64,000 nt of DNA from an uncultured Mediterraneibacter sp. (GTDB lineage Bacteria; Bacillota; Clostridia; Lachnospirales; Lachnospiraceae), in contig NZ_CAKRGI010000001.1 of NCBI RefSeq assembly GCF_934330165.1, forward strand, positions 162,408 through 226,407, read 5' to 3'. Position numbers and translations under genes: made by a program. Every line of letters starts with the position of its first letter. The stretch's first letter is position 1. This document shows, piece after piece, positions 56,058 through 63,930 of this stretch. The notes beneath the pieces are model-generated. The model saw only the letters and a list, made by a program, of their open reading frames with translations, ran no database searches and was not told the origin of the DNA.

Positions 56058-56092
56058 AAGGGCAGTTCCATCCTTGCGGATGACTGTCCCTT
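56058..56092 (-). terminator. Terminator/attenuator between khpA and rimM
   Basis: Minus strand AAGGGACAGTCATCC pairs with GGATGGAACTGCCCTT, followed by TTCTTTTCTG. It separates the rpsP-khpA part from rimM-trmD; whether it is partial (attenuator) is unknown. Confidence 0.7.
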
Positions 56093-56104
56093 CCTCTGTG
56101 CTGC

Positions 56105-56332
56105 TTAGATAATATCTACAACAACTTTCTTGTCTTCCTTTGCTGCTGCGGCTTTTACAACCGAACGGATCGCTTTTGCGATACGTCCCTGCTTACCGAT
56201 CACTTTTCCCATGTCGCTTTCTGCAACATGAAGTTCCAGTACTGTGGTTCTGCTTTCCTGCTTCTCACTGACAGAAACTTCATCCGGGCAGTCCACCAAA
56301 GCCTTTGCGATTACTTCAACTAATTCTTTCAT
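56105..56332 (-). CDS. khpA: KH domain RNA-binding protein KhpA
   Basis: 75 residues with a single type II KH domain whose GxxG loop is GKVIGKQGRIAKAIR. Partner of KhpB/EloR in RNA binding and cell elongation control in Gram-positives. Located in the classical rpsP-khpA-rimM order. GGAGGTG precedes ATG 56332. Confidence 0.95.
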   Translation of the reverse strand: MKELVEVIAKALVDCPDEVSVSEKQESRTTVLELHVAESDMGKVIGKQGRIAKAIRSVVKAAAAKEDKKVVVDII

Positions 56333-56362
56333 GACACTCGCACCTCCGTGGAGACAGAATAA

Positions 56363-56608
56363 TTATTTCTCGATTCCTGCTGCCTTGAAGATCTTTCCAA
56401 CAACTTCTGTCGGCTGAGCACCATTATTGAGCCATTTCTTAGCTGCTTCTTCGTCTACTTTGAATACGCTTGGCTCCTGATTCGGATCATATGTTCCAAT
56501 CTCTTCGATAAATCTTCCATCTCTTGGTGATCTGGAATCTGCTACTACGATTCTGTAAAAAGGAGCTTTCTTCTGTCCCATTCTTCTTAATCTGATCTTT
56601 ACTGCCAT
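56363..56608 (-). CDS. rpsP: 30S ribosomal protein S16
   Basis: 81 residues beginning [28 protein letters not shown] signature, followed by [19 protein letters not shown] 56608 is 5 bases after GAGGTGA; the ATG three codons upstream is part of that site. Confidence 0.97.
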   Translation of the reverse strand: MAVKIRLRRMGQKKAPFYRIVVADSRSPRDGRFIEEIGTYDPNQEPSVFKVDEEAAKKWLNNGAQPTEVVGKIFKAAGIEK

Positions 56609-56732
56609 TTCTTTCACCTCATCATTTTATTTGTATATTGTTAATCTATAATAAACTGTCCTGCCGATGACAGAAGGTTTCTTTATGCTGATTCAGGCAC
56701 AGCACAAGCCACCGGCGGTTACAGCTTATGTG

Positions 56733-58088
56733 TCAAAAGGGGAGCCTGAACCTGCCCCTTTTTCCACCTTTTCCACCCATCAGTCCAGGAAGCTTCTTCA
56801 TCATCTTCCTTGACTCGTTGAATTGCTTCACCATACGGTTTACTTCTGCAATATCAACGCCTGCACCTTTTGCAATACGGTGCTTTCTGGAGGGATTTAA
56901 AAGATCTGGATTCCGCCGTTCCTCAGGAGTCATGGAAAAGATCATTGCCTCCATCTGTGCCATCTTCTTCTCACTTTCCTGCGAATCAAGATCCGGCATC
57001 TTTCCTGCCATATTGCCCATTCCCGGCATCATTCCCATAATGCTTGAAAGACCGCCCATCTTCCGCATCTGCTCCATGCTGTCAAGATAATCCTCGAAGT
57101 CAAACTGGGCTTTCTTCATCTTATCAGCCATTTTTTTGGCCTTCTCTTCATCCAGCTCTGCCCCTGCCTTTTCAATCAGGGAAAGGACATCTCCCATTCC
57201 AAGAATCCTGGATGCCATTCTTTCGGGATAAAACTGTTCCAGATCGGAAAGTTTTTCTCCCATACCGACGTAAAGGATCGGTCTTCCTGTCACTGCCTTG
57301 ATGGACAATGCCGCACCACCTCTTGTATCACCGTCCAGTTTGGTAACGATGACTCCGTCGATTCCAATCTTATCGTTAAAGGAGCTTGCAACATTCACGG
57401 CATCCTGTCCGGTCATTGCATCAACAACCAGAATCGTCTGATGAACTGTCACCGCTTCTTTTATTTCCTGAAGTTCTGCCATCATATCCTCATCAATATG
57501 CAGACGACCTGCTGTATCGAGGATTACGATATTATTTCCATTCTTTGCTGCATGTTCCATCGCAGCTCTGGCAATATCCGCAGGTTTATTTTTATTTCCC
57601 ATTGAGAAAACTTCCACACCCTGCTTCTCGCCATTTATCTCCAACTGCTTGATCGCAGCCGGACGATACACATCACAGGCTACAAGTAAAGGTTTCTTTC
57701 CTTTTAACTTGAACTTTCCTGCCAGCTTTGCTGTTGTCGTGGTCTTACCTGCTCCCTGAAGACCGGCCATCATAATGACCGTAATCGCACTTCCCGGCTG
57801 TAACTTGATCTCGGTTGTCTCAGATCCCATCAGCCTGATCAGTTCTTCATTTACAATCTTGATGACCATCTGTCCCGGATTCAGACCGTTCATTACATCC
57901 TGACCGATCGCTCTTTCCTGCACATCCTTAATGAAACCTTTTACTACCTTGAAGTTTACATCTGCCTCAAGGAGTGCCATCTTAACTTCCCTAAGTGCCG
58001 CCTTGACATCAGCCTCTGTCAGTCTTCCTTTACTACGCAGGTTCTTAAATACATTTTGAAGTTTTTCACTTAAGCTGTCAAATGCCAT
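56733..58088 (-). CDS. ffh: Signal recognition particle protein Ffh
   Basis: Targets membrane and secreted proteins co-translationally. 451 residues: N domain, G domain with GLQGAGKTTTTAKLA, DTAGRLHID, TKLDGDTRGGA, and a Met-rich M domain (MRKMGGLSSIMGMMPGMGN) that binds SRP RNA and signal peptides. One base separates it from the ylxM stop, so the genes are coupled; YlxM is thought to modulate the SRP. 125-bp gap to rpsP. Confidence 0.98.
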   Translation of the reverse strand: MAFDSLSEKLQNVFKNLRSKGRLTEADVKAALREVKMALLEADVNFKVVKGFIKDVQERAIGQDVMNGLNPGQMVIKIVNEELIRLMGSETTEIKLQPGSAITVIMMAGLQGAGKTTTTAKLAGKFKLKGKKPLLVACDVYRPAAIKQLEINGEKQGVEVFSMGNKNKPADIARAAMEHAAKNGNNIVILDTAGRLHIDEDMMAELQEIKEAVTVHQTILVVDAMTGQDAVNVASSFNDKIGIDGVIVTKLDGDTRGGAALSIKAVTGRPILYVGMGEKLSDLEQFYPERMASRILGMGDVLSLIEKAGAELDEEKAKKMADKMKKAQFDFEDYLDSMEQMRKMGGLSSIMGMMPGMGNMAGKMPDLDSQESEKKMAQMEAMIFSMTPEERRNPDLLNPSRKHRIAKGAGVDIAEVNRMVKQFNESRKMMKKLPGLMGGKGGKRGRFRLPF

Positions 58089-58089
58089 C

Positions 58090-58440
58090 CTATAACTCCT
58101 CTATGATATCGTCCGCTATCCGGCGAACCTTTTTCACGATCTCTTCCGGGTCTTTTCCATCCTGCTCCCACTCTGCCAGTGTCTTATCAATCAGACTGAT
58201 CTTTTCTTTCACTGAAAGGAACTTTTCTACAAGATGAAGCTTTGCCTCATACCCTTCAAGAATCTTCTGACACCGCTTCACGAGATCATGCACCCCTTGT
58301 CGGCTGATACCTTTCATCTGTGCGATCTCACTGAGAGAATAATCTTCCAGAACGACCTGCTCATATACATCTTTCTGATGCTCCGTCAGCAGTTCTCCGT
58401 AGAAATCATACAATAATGCCTGCTCTAAAAACTTATTCAT
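58090..58440 (-). CDS. ylxM: YlxM-family SRP-associated protein
   Basis: 116-residue helical protein with an HTH resembling sigma-4 (YSLSEIAQMKGISRQGVHDLVKRC). Known partner of Ffh genes in Firmicutes, reported to influence SRP RNA/GTPase function. ATG 58440 follows AGAGGTGAAGATA. It directly follows the promoter at 58457-58485. Confidence 0.93.
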   Translation of the reverse strand: MNKFLEQALLYDFYGELLTEHQKDVYEQVVLEDYSLSEIAQMKGISRQGVHDLVKRCQKILEGYEAKLHLVEKFLSVKEKISLIDKTLAEWEQDGKDPEEIVKKVRRIADDIIEEL

Positions 58441-58456
58441 TATCTTCACCTCTGCT

Positions 58457-58485
58457 ATCATACAGGAAAGGATTCTTCTTGTCAA
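58457..58485 (-). promoter_or_regulatory. Near-consensus promoter of ylxM-ffh-rpsP group
   Basis: -35 TTGACA (58485-58480), 17-bp spacer, -10 TATGAT (58462-58457). With a start about 7 bases on, the leader would be only about 10-12 nt and would begin within the ribosome binding site. Confidence 0.8.
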
Positions 58486-58600
58486 GTATTTTTTCTTTAC
58501 ATCTTACATTTCATCTTTCAATCTCTTTACCCGGTAAATTTTCTGGCAGATAACACCATGGCATTCTCTTATGAATACATTAAATAAAAAGGACTTTCCT

Positions 58601-59563
58601 ATGAAATGGGTTAAACAAACCATTCATTACTGGTGCAGCGATACCCGCTCAAACCATTGCCTGGGAAAAGGGATCTGTGCAGCAATCTTAGATACCGGAA
58701 TATCAGCCCACCCTGATTTTTCCGGTCGTATCCTTGATTTCCAGGATTTTACTTCTTCCACTCCCTCCGTCTCACTTCACGATGACAGTGGTCATGGGAC
58801 TCATGTTGCAGGCATCCTTGCCGGAAGCGGTCAGGTCTCTTCCGGTCTTTATGCCGGTATTGCACCTGATGCGGATCTTCTGATCTGTAAAGTCCTCGAC
58901 CACGAAGGAAACGGAAACATCCAGACTGTATTGAAAGGGATCGACTGGATTCTGAAAATAAAAGATTCTTATCCTCTTCACCTTGTAAATATTTCTGTCG
59001 GCAGCCGGCCTACACTTCCTCCCGGACAAAAAAAACTTCTTCTCGATGCAGTGGAACATCTGTGGGATCTTGGACTGACGGTTGTAGTTTCTTCAGGCAA
59101 TTACGGACCTCTCCCGGGTACGGTCTCTGTTCCCGGCACAAGCCCCAAAGTAATCACCGTCGGTGTCCCTGATACTTTGCCACTTTTTCGGACAGGACAT
59201 TCCTCTTCCAATTATTCCGGCCGCGGACCGACCGACCACTGCATAAAGAAACCGGATGTATTTGCTCCCGGTACAGGAATCATCAGCTGCAACAGCCGCT
59301 ATATTTCTTCCATGAAGTCTGCTTCTGTACGTCCGGCCCTTTTTCAACGTCCGCCTTTCCTTTCTTCACAGCCCTATATTGCCAAAACCGGAACTTCCAT
59401 GGCAACACCTGTCGTAACCGGTGCTATCGCCTGTCTGCTTTCCAAATATCCCGATCTTTCAAATGTTGAAGCAAAGCTTCGGCTTCACAACTCCTGTCAG
59501 CCGATCCCAGGCACAGAATCCGGCTGGGGATTACTTCATGTTGCAAATCTGCTAAATTCTTAA
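58601..59563 (+). CDS. Subtilisin-like serine protease (S8), intracellular type
   Basis: About 320 residues without a signal peptide or a clear propeptide. Catalytic triad: Asp in AAILDTGIS, His in DDSGHGTHVAG, Ser in KTGTSMATPV, plus oxyanion Asn in VVVSSGNYG. A ~50-residue variable stretch near residue 235 differs from standard subtilisins. ATG 58601 follows AAAAAGGA; an ATG at 58571 is less likely. Resembles intracellular serine proteases; secretion by another route cannot be ruled out. Confidence 0.88.
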   Translation: MKWVKQTIHYWCSDTRSNHCLGKGICAAILDTGISAHPDFSGRILDFQDFTSSTPSVSLHDDSGHGTHVAGILAGSGQVSSGLYAGIAPDADLLICKVLDHEGNGNIQTVLKGIDWILKIKDSYPLHLVNISVGSRPTLPPGQKKLLLDAVEHLWDLGLTVVVSSGNYGPLPGTVSVPGTSPKVITVGVPDTLPLFRTGHSSSNYSGRGPTDHCIKKPDVFAPGTGIISCNSRYISSMKSASVRPALFQRPPFLSSQPYIAKTGTSMATPVVTGAIACLLSKYPDLSNVEAKLRLHNSCQPIPGTESGWGLLHVANLLNS

Positions 59564-59635
59564 ATCCTGCCGGAACACTTTTTTCTCTCCGGCATACTAT
59601 AAGATTGTAAAATAAATCTATCTGGAGGATTTAAC

Positions 59636-59902
59636 ATGAGTGAATTAACAGCTACAAACTGCGGATGCGGATGTGACAATGGATGTGGTAACGGAATGAA
59701 TTCCTGCTTGTGGATCATTCTTCTTCTCATCTGCTGTGGTGGATGCGGCAATGGATTTGGATGCAACAATGGCTGTGGCGGCGATAACAGTTGTCTGTGG
59801 ATCATCCTGCTTCTTATCTGCTGCGGTGGATGCGGCAACGGACTTGGTCTCACCAACGGCTGTGGTAATGGATGCGGATGCAACAGCGGTTGCGGATGCT
59901 GA
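59636..59902 (+). CDS. Cysteine/glycine-rich duplicated small protein (HCB-like)
   Basis: 88 residues with 19 Cys (22%) and many Gly and Asn. A 20-residue unit, starting SCLWIILLLIC and ending GGCGNG-x-G, occurs twice (residues 23-42 and 52-71), exactly 29 residues apart, each with a short membrane-like hydrophobic core followed by Cys pairs. TGGAGG precedes ATG 59636. It resembles the high-cysteine small proteins found in Lachnospiraceae, for which no function is known; metal binding, coat or adhesion roles are guesses. Confidence 0.75.
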   Translation: MSELTATNCGCGCDNGCGNGMNSCLWIILLLICCGGCGNGFGCNNGCGGDNSCLWIILLLICCGGCGNGLGLTNGCGNGCGCNSGCGC

Positions 59903-59957
59903 TTCTTTTGATTTTCTGAAACATTTCTGATTTTTCATCATAAGTATTACTTTTACA

Positions 59958-59988
59958 AGAGGGGACTTCTTCATCCCCTCTTTCTTTT
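59958..59988 (+). terminator. Terminator of the Cys-rich gene
   Basis: AGAGGGGA (59958-59965) and TCCCCTCT (59974-59981) form an 8-bp stem followed by TTCTTTT. Confidence 0.85.
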
Positions 59989-59993
59989 ATCAG

Positions 59994-60194
59994 CTACAAT
60001 TCCTTCGAATCGCACTTTGTATCTCTGCGTTCTGTTCGTTTACTTTTTGTATCTTCCTTCGGATATTTACCGGCCACCCAGCGTTCTGCTTCTCGTTTTT
60101 CTTCTTTATCTGTCTGATCCAGTCTTTTTCTGAGCATACATTCTTCATCCAGTTCATAGACAGCATTTCCTTCAATGATCAGTTTTCCTGACAT
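59994..60194 (-). CDS. Small acidic/basic protein, unknown
   Basis: 66 residues starting MSGKLIIEGNAVYELDEECM, then a highly charged C-terminal half (Glu, Lys, Arg). No domain recognised. AGAGG lies 8 bases before ATG 60194. An alternative frame over the same stretch has no ribosome site. Convergent with the Cys-rich gene and divergent from the next gene. Confidence 0.55.
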   Translation of the reverse strand: MSGKLIIEGNAVYELDEECMLRKRLDQTDKEEKREAERWVAGKYPKEDTKSKRTERRDTKCDSKEL

Positions 60195-60302
60195 TTTCTT
60201 TTCCTCTTTTCTTTTTATTTTGTTCTTTCTTATTATAGTATGAACATTTTTTTAGAAAGCTACGCATATATATTTACAACGCCGCAGTCAGGAACTCTTT
60301 TT

Positions 60303-61001
60303 ATGGATAAACCTTCTCCCATGACGCTTCTTGATGAACTCACAACCCCGGTGCAGTTTCGTATTCTGAAACTCCTGCTCCCTTTTCTTTCTTTTCCTCA
60401 GCAACGGATGCTTGCCACATGGATTAAATTTTCGGAGCTTCAGAGAACTTTGGAACTATTTTCTTCTGGGTATACATTCTCAGAATCACCTTTAAAAGCA
60501 CATTCCTTATCCACTTCCTTTTCCTATGAAGAAATTCTTGAGGTACTCGCTCCTTATCTGACCGAATCTGAGCGTCAGATGACTGAAAATCTGAAAAATA
60601 TGAAAGAAATGATGTCTATGGTACAGTTATTTCAGGATTTTTCTCCTGACCCTGAAAATTCGGGATTCGGAAACAGTTCTGAAAATGAATTTGAAAACAC
60701 CCAGGACTCTCCTCTCAGTTTTCTTACGAATCTGCTTACTCCTGAACAACGCAACACTTTCAATACCTGTAATGAACTTTTTGCACATGCACTGACCTCT
60801 TCTACTGCATCAGCCAATATTTCTCAACCGTTAAATCAGAAAGGAGATCTAACAAATGGAACAATGGATGAACCATCCTGCAATGAAATCAATCGACCCA
60901 GCCAAGCTGGAACTGATCAGACTGGCAGCACAACAGACTCAGGGCAAGACCGGACGCAATCTCGCCCCGGTCATGCTCAGTCTGATCACCAATGCCAATA
61001 G
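60303..61001 (+). CDS. Hypothetical protein, helical, with overprinted C-terminus
   Basis: 232 residues. N-terminal helical part with conserved-looking segments (LLDELTTPVQFRILKLLLPF; YEEILEVLAPYLTESERQM), then a Ser/Asn/Glu-rich stretch. The last ~48 codons lie over the beginning of the next gene in another frame and give a polar, disordered sequence. ATG 60303 has an AGGAA site. No family recognised; not secreted. Confidence 0.6.
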   Translation: MDKPSPMTLLDELTTPVQFRILKLLLPFLSFPQQRMLATWIKFSELQRTLELFSSGYTFSESPLKAHSLSTSFSYEEILEVLAPYLTESERQMTENLKNMKEMMSMVQLFQDFSPDPENSGFGNSSENEFENTQDSPLSFLTNLLTPEQRNTFNTCNELFAHALTSSTASANISQPLNQKGDLTNGTMDEPSCNEINRPSQAGTDQTGSTTDSGQDRTQSRPGHAQSDHQCQ

Positions 61002-61140
61002 AAAAGGGCTTCGCTTTACTCCTGAAGAAGTTTCTCTGATTCTGGAAGTTCTAAAAGAGGGAAAGTCCCCGGAAGAGCAGGCTCAGATCGACCGGATGAT
61101 GGAAATGACCAGAACCGTATTCAGAAAACATCTTGGGTGA
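60856..61140 (+). CDS. Hypothetical helical protein
   Basis: 94 residues, mostly helical, with QTQGKTGRNLAPVMLSLI and FTPEEVSLILEVLKEGKS. AAAGGAGA lies 9 bases before ATG 60856, inside the previous gene (146-bp overlap, +1 frame). The strong ribosome site and clear amphipathic pattern favour a real gene. No function known. Its TGA is the edge of the inverted-repeat block. Confidence 0.7.
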   Translation: MEQWMNHPAMKSIDPAKLELIRLAAQQTQGKTGRNLAPVMLSLITNANRKGLRFTPEEVSLILEVLKEGKSPEEQAQIDRMMEMTRTVFRKHLG

Positions 61141-61448
61141 AATTTGTATTTGTTGGGGTGATACGCTTAGAAGGCATATAAATTCTTAGTGACGAATCGG
61201 ACGCGGAAAGCAGAGATATTCCTTCGCAGTGCAGAGCCCGCTTTACCTCAGCCCGTTGACCGTTTGTAACTCGAAAGTGGAAATCTTCGTGCAATGGCAC
61301 TCGATTTACTTTCTCTAACAAACGCTGCAAAGTGTCTTCGGAACGCTCCTGCTAATGCACCTGCTCAGGAACACCCTGCTTTCCGCTGCCCATCGCAGTA
61401 AGAAGTTTTTTCCGACTCTGCAGCGTATTCACTCAACAATGCAAATTT
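61140..61448. repeat. Long imperfect inverted-repeat element A
   Basis: Arms of about 80 bp (61140-61222 and 61369-61448); the outer 26 bp match best (AAATTTGTATTTGTTG... against the reverse of ...CAACAATGCAAATTT). The central part holds a second nested hairpin (61261-61324) with CGTTTGT/ACAAACG, GAAAGT/ACTTTC, AAATC/GATTT and GTGC/GCAC. No coding capacity. MITE-like or a structured RNA; target-site duplication not apparent. Confidence 0.65.
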
Positions 61449-61457
61449 AAAAACGAT

Positions 61458-61544
61458 AGAAAGAAGCCGGATGGTTATCGACCAGGATAAACGACCTGCA
61501 AAACGCAGGATATAATATCTTAGTTGGTAACCTTCCGGCTTTCT
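61458..61544. repeat. 87-nt hairpin C between elements A and B
   Basis: AGAAAG..GCCGGATGGTTA at the left pairs with TAACCTTCCGGCTTTCT at the right; continuing pairs contain several G-T wobbles and close on CCTGC-AAAAC-GCAGG. Wobble-rich pairing would suit an RNA hairpin. Confidence 0.6.
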
Positions 61545-61555
61545 ACTTCTTATTT

Positions 61556-61673
61556 GAAATTTCGTATTTGTTGGGAGAAAATGTCCCGGTGCGAGGAACG
61601 CTTTCTGACTTGAAAAGCCCAATATCCGCACTTGCTGCTGCGTGCATATTTTCTCTTCAACAAATACAATTTT
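61556..61673. repeat. Inverted-repeat element B
   Basis: GAAATTTCGTATTTGTTGGG (61556) and its inverted partner (61645-61673, ...CTTCAACAAATACAATTTT) delimit 118 bp. The termini share GTATTTGTTG with element A. The right arm touches the ttcA stop codon. Confidence 0.65.
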
Positions 61674-62388
61674 ATTCCGGCCAATCTGAAAATCTTCCAC
61701 TCACAATCGCATGCATCATCCTGTCCTTTGCCCCGGGGGTCTCCCTGTTAATCTGCTCCATAAGCTGCCTGGCATATTCTCTTTTTGTCGATCCGTCTAC
61801 CGGACATGCATTTTTCACGATCTGGATTCCCTGTTCCACTACAAAATTGGCAACTCCTTTTTCCGGAACATACATCATCGGACGAATAACCGTTACTCCG
61901 GCTTCAGGCAAAATCGTCACCGGCGGAAATGCATAAAATCTCCCCTCATAGATTAAAGACATGAGAGCGGTCTCTATGAAATCATCTTTATTATGTGCAT
62001 AGGCTATTTTATTGATTCCAAGCTCAGCTAACCGTTTATACATTGCACCTTTTCTCAGCTTCGCACACAGAGAGCATGGTCTTATCTCCGGATTTTCCTG
62101 AAAGACAATCTCGGCAATCTTTGTGTCAACCTGCTCATAGGGGATTTGCAAACTGTCGCAGAAATCTGAAACGCCGGTAAAATCCATCCCCTCAAATCCC
62201 ACATTGCATGTAATCGCAGATAATTCAAAGTTTTTCGGATAAAATCTCTGCAACTGCCTCATTGCATAAAGTAATGTCAGAGAATCCTTTCCGCCTGAGA
62301 CTCCTACAGCAACTCTGTCTCCGGCTTCCAGCATATGATACTCCTCAATGGCCTGGCGAATCAGACTTAATAATTTTTGTTGCTTCAC
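61672..62388 (-). CDS. ttcA: TtcA-family tRNA thiolation enzyme
   Basis: 2-thiocytidine/PP-loop ATPase of 238 residues. PP-loop VGVSGGKDSLTLLYA; a Cys pair CSLCAKLRKG that, with a further Cys (SAITCNVG region or later), could hold a [4Fe-4S] cluster; HNKDDFIETALM and RPMMYVPEK. Start is GTG 62388 with GAGGTGAT upstream. No partner sulphur carrier is nearby. Other PP-loop thiolases (MnmA, TilS) are excluded by these motifs. Confidence 0.88.
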   Translation of the reverse strand: MKQQKLLSLIRQAIEEYHMLEAGDRVAVGVSGGKDSLTLLYAMRQLQRFYPKNFELSAITCNVGFEGMDFTGVSDFCDSLQIPYEQVDTKIAEIVFQENPEIRPCSLCAKLRKGAMYKRLAELGINKIAYAHNKDDFIETALMSLIYEGRFYAFPPVTILPEAGVTVIRPMMYVPEKGVANFVVEQGIQIVKNACPVDGSTKREYARQLMEQINRETPGAKDRMMHAIVSGRFSDWPE

Positions 62389-62414
62389 TGTGTATCACCT
62401 CAACAATTCTATTT

Positions 62415-62924
62415 TCAAAAACCTTCCTTCCGCCTGTGCATCCTCATTTCTCTTCTCTTTTCCGCTGCTTCCCATTCTGCTTTTTCTTCTTCTGACTTGA
62501 TAGTGAGCCTTGGTATTCTGCATGGTTTATCATTCTCATCCAGTCCTACCATTGTAAAATAAGCTCGATTAATTGGATAACGCATTCCGTCTGAAAGATG
62601 CTCCACATAAGTATCCACCCGCACTTCCATAGAAGAACTTCCAACATAAGTTGCCTTTCCGATGATAACAACCATTTCTCCCTGATATGCACCATGAATG
62701 AATCTGAGGTTGTCGACAGAAGCCGTAATAACATTTCCTCTGATATGGCGTTTTGCTACAAGTCCCGCAACTTCATCCAGCCACTGCATCAGCTGTCCTC
62801 CGAACAATCTGCCTGCCGCATTCATATGGTTCGGGCGTACCATATGAACCGTCTCTACCCGCGAATCCGATACGGTTCTTTCTATTTCCAGTTCCATTTC
62901 ATGTTCTTTTTTTATTTCATTCAT
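62415..62924 (-). CDS. Acyl-CoA thioesterase, hotdog fold (YciA/BFIT-type)
   Basis: 169 residues: HMVRPNHMNAAGRLFGGQLMQWLDEVAGL, with the Asn/Gly/Asp active-site pattern of hotdog acyl-CoA hydrolases, then ITASVDNLRFIHGAYQGE and a basic C-terminal tail. Hydrolyses acyl-CoA to free acid and CoA; chain preference unknown. ATG 62924 follows GAGGTGAACGAAA. Divergent from the truA-like gene; followed by ttcA. Confidence 0.9.
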   Translation of the reverse strand: MNEIKKEHEMELEIERTVSDSRVETVHMVRPNHMNAAGRLFGGQLMQWLDEVAGLVAKRHIRGNVITASVDNLRFIHGAYQGEMVVIIGKATYVGSSSMEVRVDTYVEHLSDGMRYPINRAYFTMVGLDENDKPCRIPRLTIKSEEEKAEWEAAEKRREMRMHRRKEGF

Positions 62925-62956
62925 TTTCGTTCACCTCATAATTTCTGACAGTTTTT

Positions 62957-62985
62957 ATCATATCATTCTTTTCCTTGCTTGTCAT
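62957..62985 (-). promoter_or_regulatory. Promoter of the thioesterase gene
   Basis: -35 ATGACA (62985-62980), 17-bp spacer, -10 TATGAT (62962-62957), about 30 bp before the start codon. In the same gap, the 14-bp palindrome TACTGT-TG-ACAGTA (63022-63035) may be an operator; the truA-like gene has an extended -10 (TG-A-TACAAT, 63134-63142). Confidence 0.6.
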
Positions 62986-63171
62986 GTGATTGTTCTGGTT
63001 CCCATCGGGCAAAATAATTCTTACTGTTGACAGTACCTGTGCCAGATAATATGGCTCAGAAAAATCTGCATTGTACTCTGTACTTTTCTGATATTTTTTA
63101 TTAAAATGAGTACGTCTGAAAATATGAATTTTCTGATACAATAATTCTTATGAATAACTGAGGATTTTACC

Positions 63172-63900
63172 ATGAATAATTTTAAAATGACTCTTCAATA
63201 TGATGGAACCCGTTACCTTGGATGGACAAAAAATGAAAAAGCAGTAAAAACTGTCAGTTATAAACTGGAGCAGGTTCTTACACGACTGCTCGGACATCCT
63301 GTAATACTTCATGCAGCCATCAGAACTGAACCGGGTGTACACGCTTCCTGTCAGGTCTGTTCTTTTGAAGCAGATTTACCATGTTCACCAGAAGTACTGA
63401 AAAAGCAGATAAACCAGTATCTTCCCATGGATATCAAAGTACTTTCTCTTTTACCGGTTTCCGGACGTTTCCGTGCGGATCTCGGAATCCATACTTATAC
63501 TTACGAATACAATGTCTGCACTGCTTCGGTTTATGATGTATTCCGTTCCAGATATCAGGCTCATTTTTTTCCTGCTCCTGATCTTGCTTTGATGAAACAG
63601 GCTGCCCCCTGTCTGATCGGAAAGCATGATTTTCAATCTTTTTCCCCTGTACGGAAAAAGAAAGGGACAAAAAAAGAACTGCTTTATCTTGATTTTATAC
63701 AGAATAAAGAACTACTTTCCTTCCGTCTTACTGCAAATGCTTTCCTTCCGTCCATGCCACAGCTCATTGTTGGAACCTTACTGGAAATCGGTCAGGGAAA
63801 GCGTTCCCCTGACTGTATTCTTTCTATTTTTGAAGGAAATGAAACTCCTGGAAATTTCTGTCCGTCTGATGGATTATTTCTGACGGAAATCAACTATTGA
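63172..63900 (+). CDS. truA: TruA-like protein with altered catalytic residue
   Basis: 242 residues of the TruA pseudouridine synthase fold (N38-40 of tRNA): LQYDGTRYLGW, FHAR-equivalent FRADLGIHTYTYEYN, and FRLTANAFLPSMPQLIVGTL. The catalytic motif, normally RTDxGVHA, reads RTEPGVHA: the nucleophilic Asp is Glu53 (codon GAA 63328-63330). The conserved Gly before Arg-Thr is also lost. The protein is probably a diverged paralogue with reduced or different function; an intact truA may exist elsewhere. ATG 63172 has GAGGAT upstream. Confidence 0.85.
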   Translation: MNNFKMTLQYDGTRYLGWTKNEKAVKTVSYKLEQVLTRLLGHPVILHAAIRTEPGVHASCQVCSFEADLPCSPEVLKKQINQYLPMDIKVLSLLPVSGRFRADLGIHTYTYEYNVCTASVYDVFRSRYQAHFFPAPDLALMKQAAPCLIGKHDFQSFSPVRKKKGTKKELLYLDFIQNKELLSFRLTANAFLPSMPQLIVGTLLEIGQGKRSPDCILSIFEGNETPGNFCPSDGLFLTEINY

Positions 63901-63930
63901 AAACATAGAATATTTTTCCCGCTGCAAAAA

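Noticed and set aside
59990-60175. Alternative 61-codon frame over the small gene at 59994-60194
   Set aside because: No ribosome site, whereas the other frame has AGAGG at the right distance.
61121-61330. Minus-strand open frame of 69 codons
   Set aside because: Covers one arm of repeat A and overlaps a better-supported gene; no ribosome site.
61365-61700. Minus-strand open frame of 111 codons
   Set aside because: It runs through the inverted repeats, has no ribosome site, overlaps the ttcA end and has no protein-like character.
62917-63141. Minus-strand open frame of 74 codons upstream of the thioesterase
   Set aside because: It contains the thioesterase promoter and overlaps its start; composition is that of an intergenic region.
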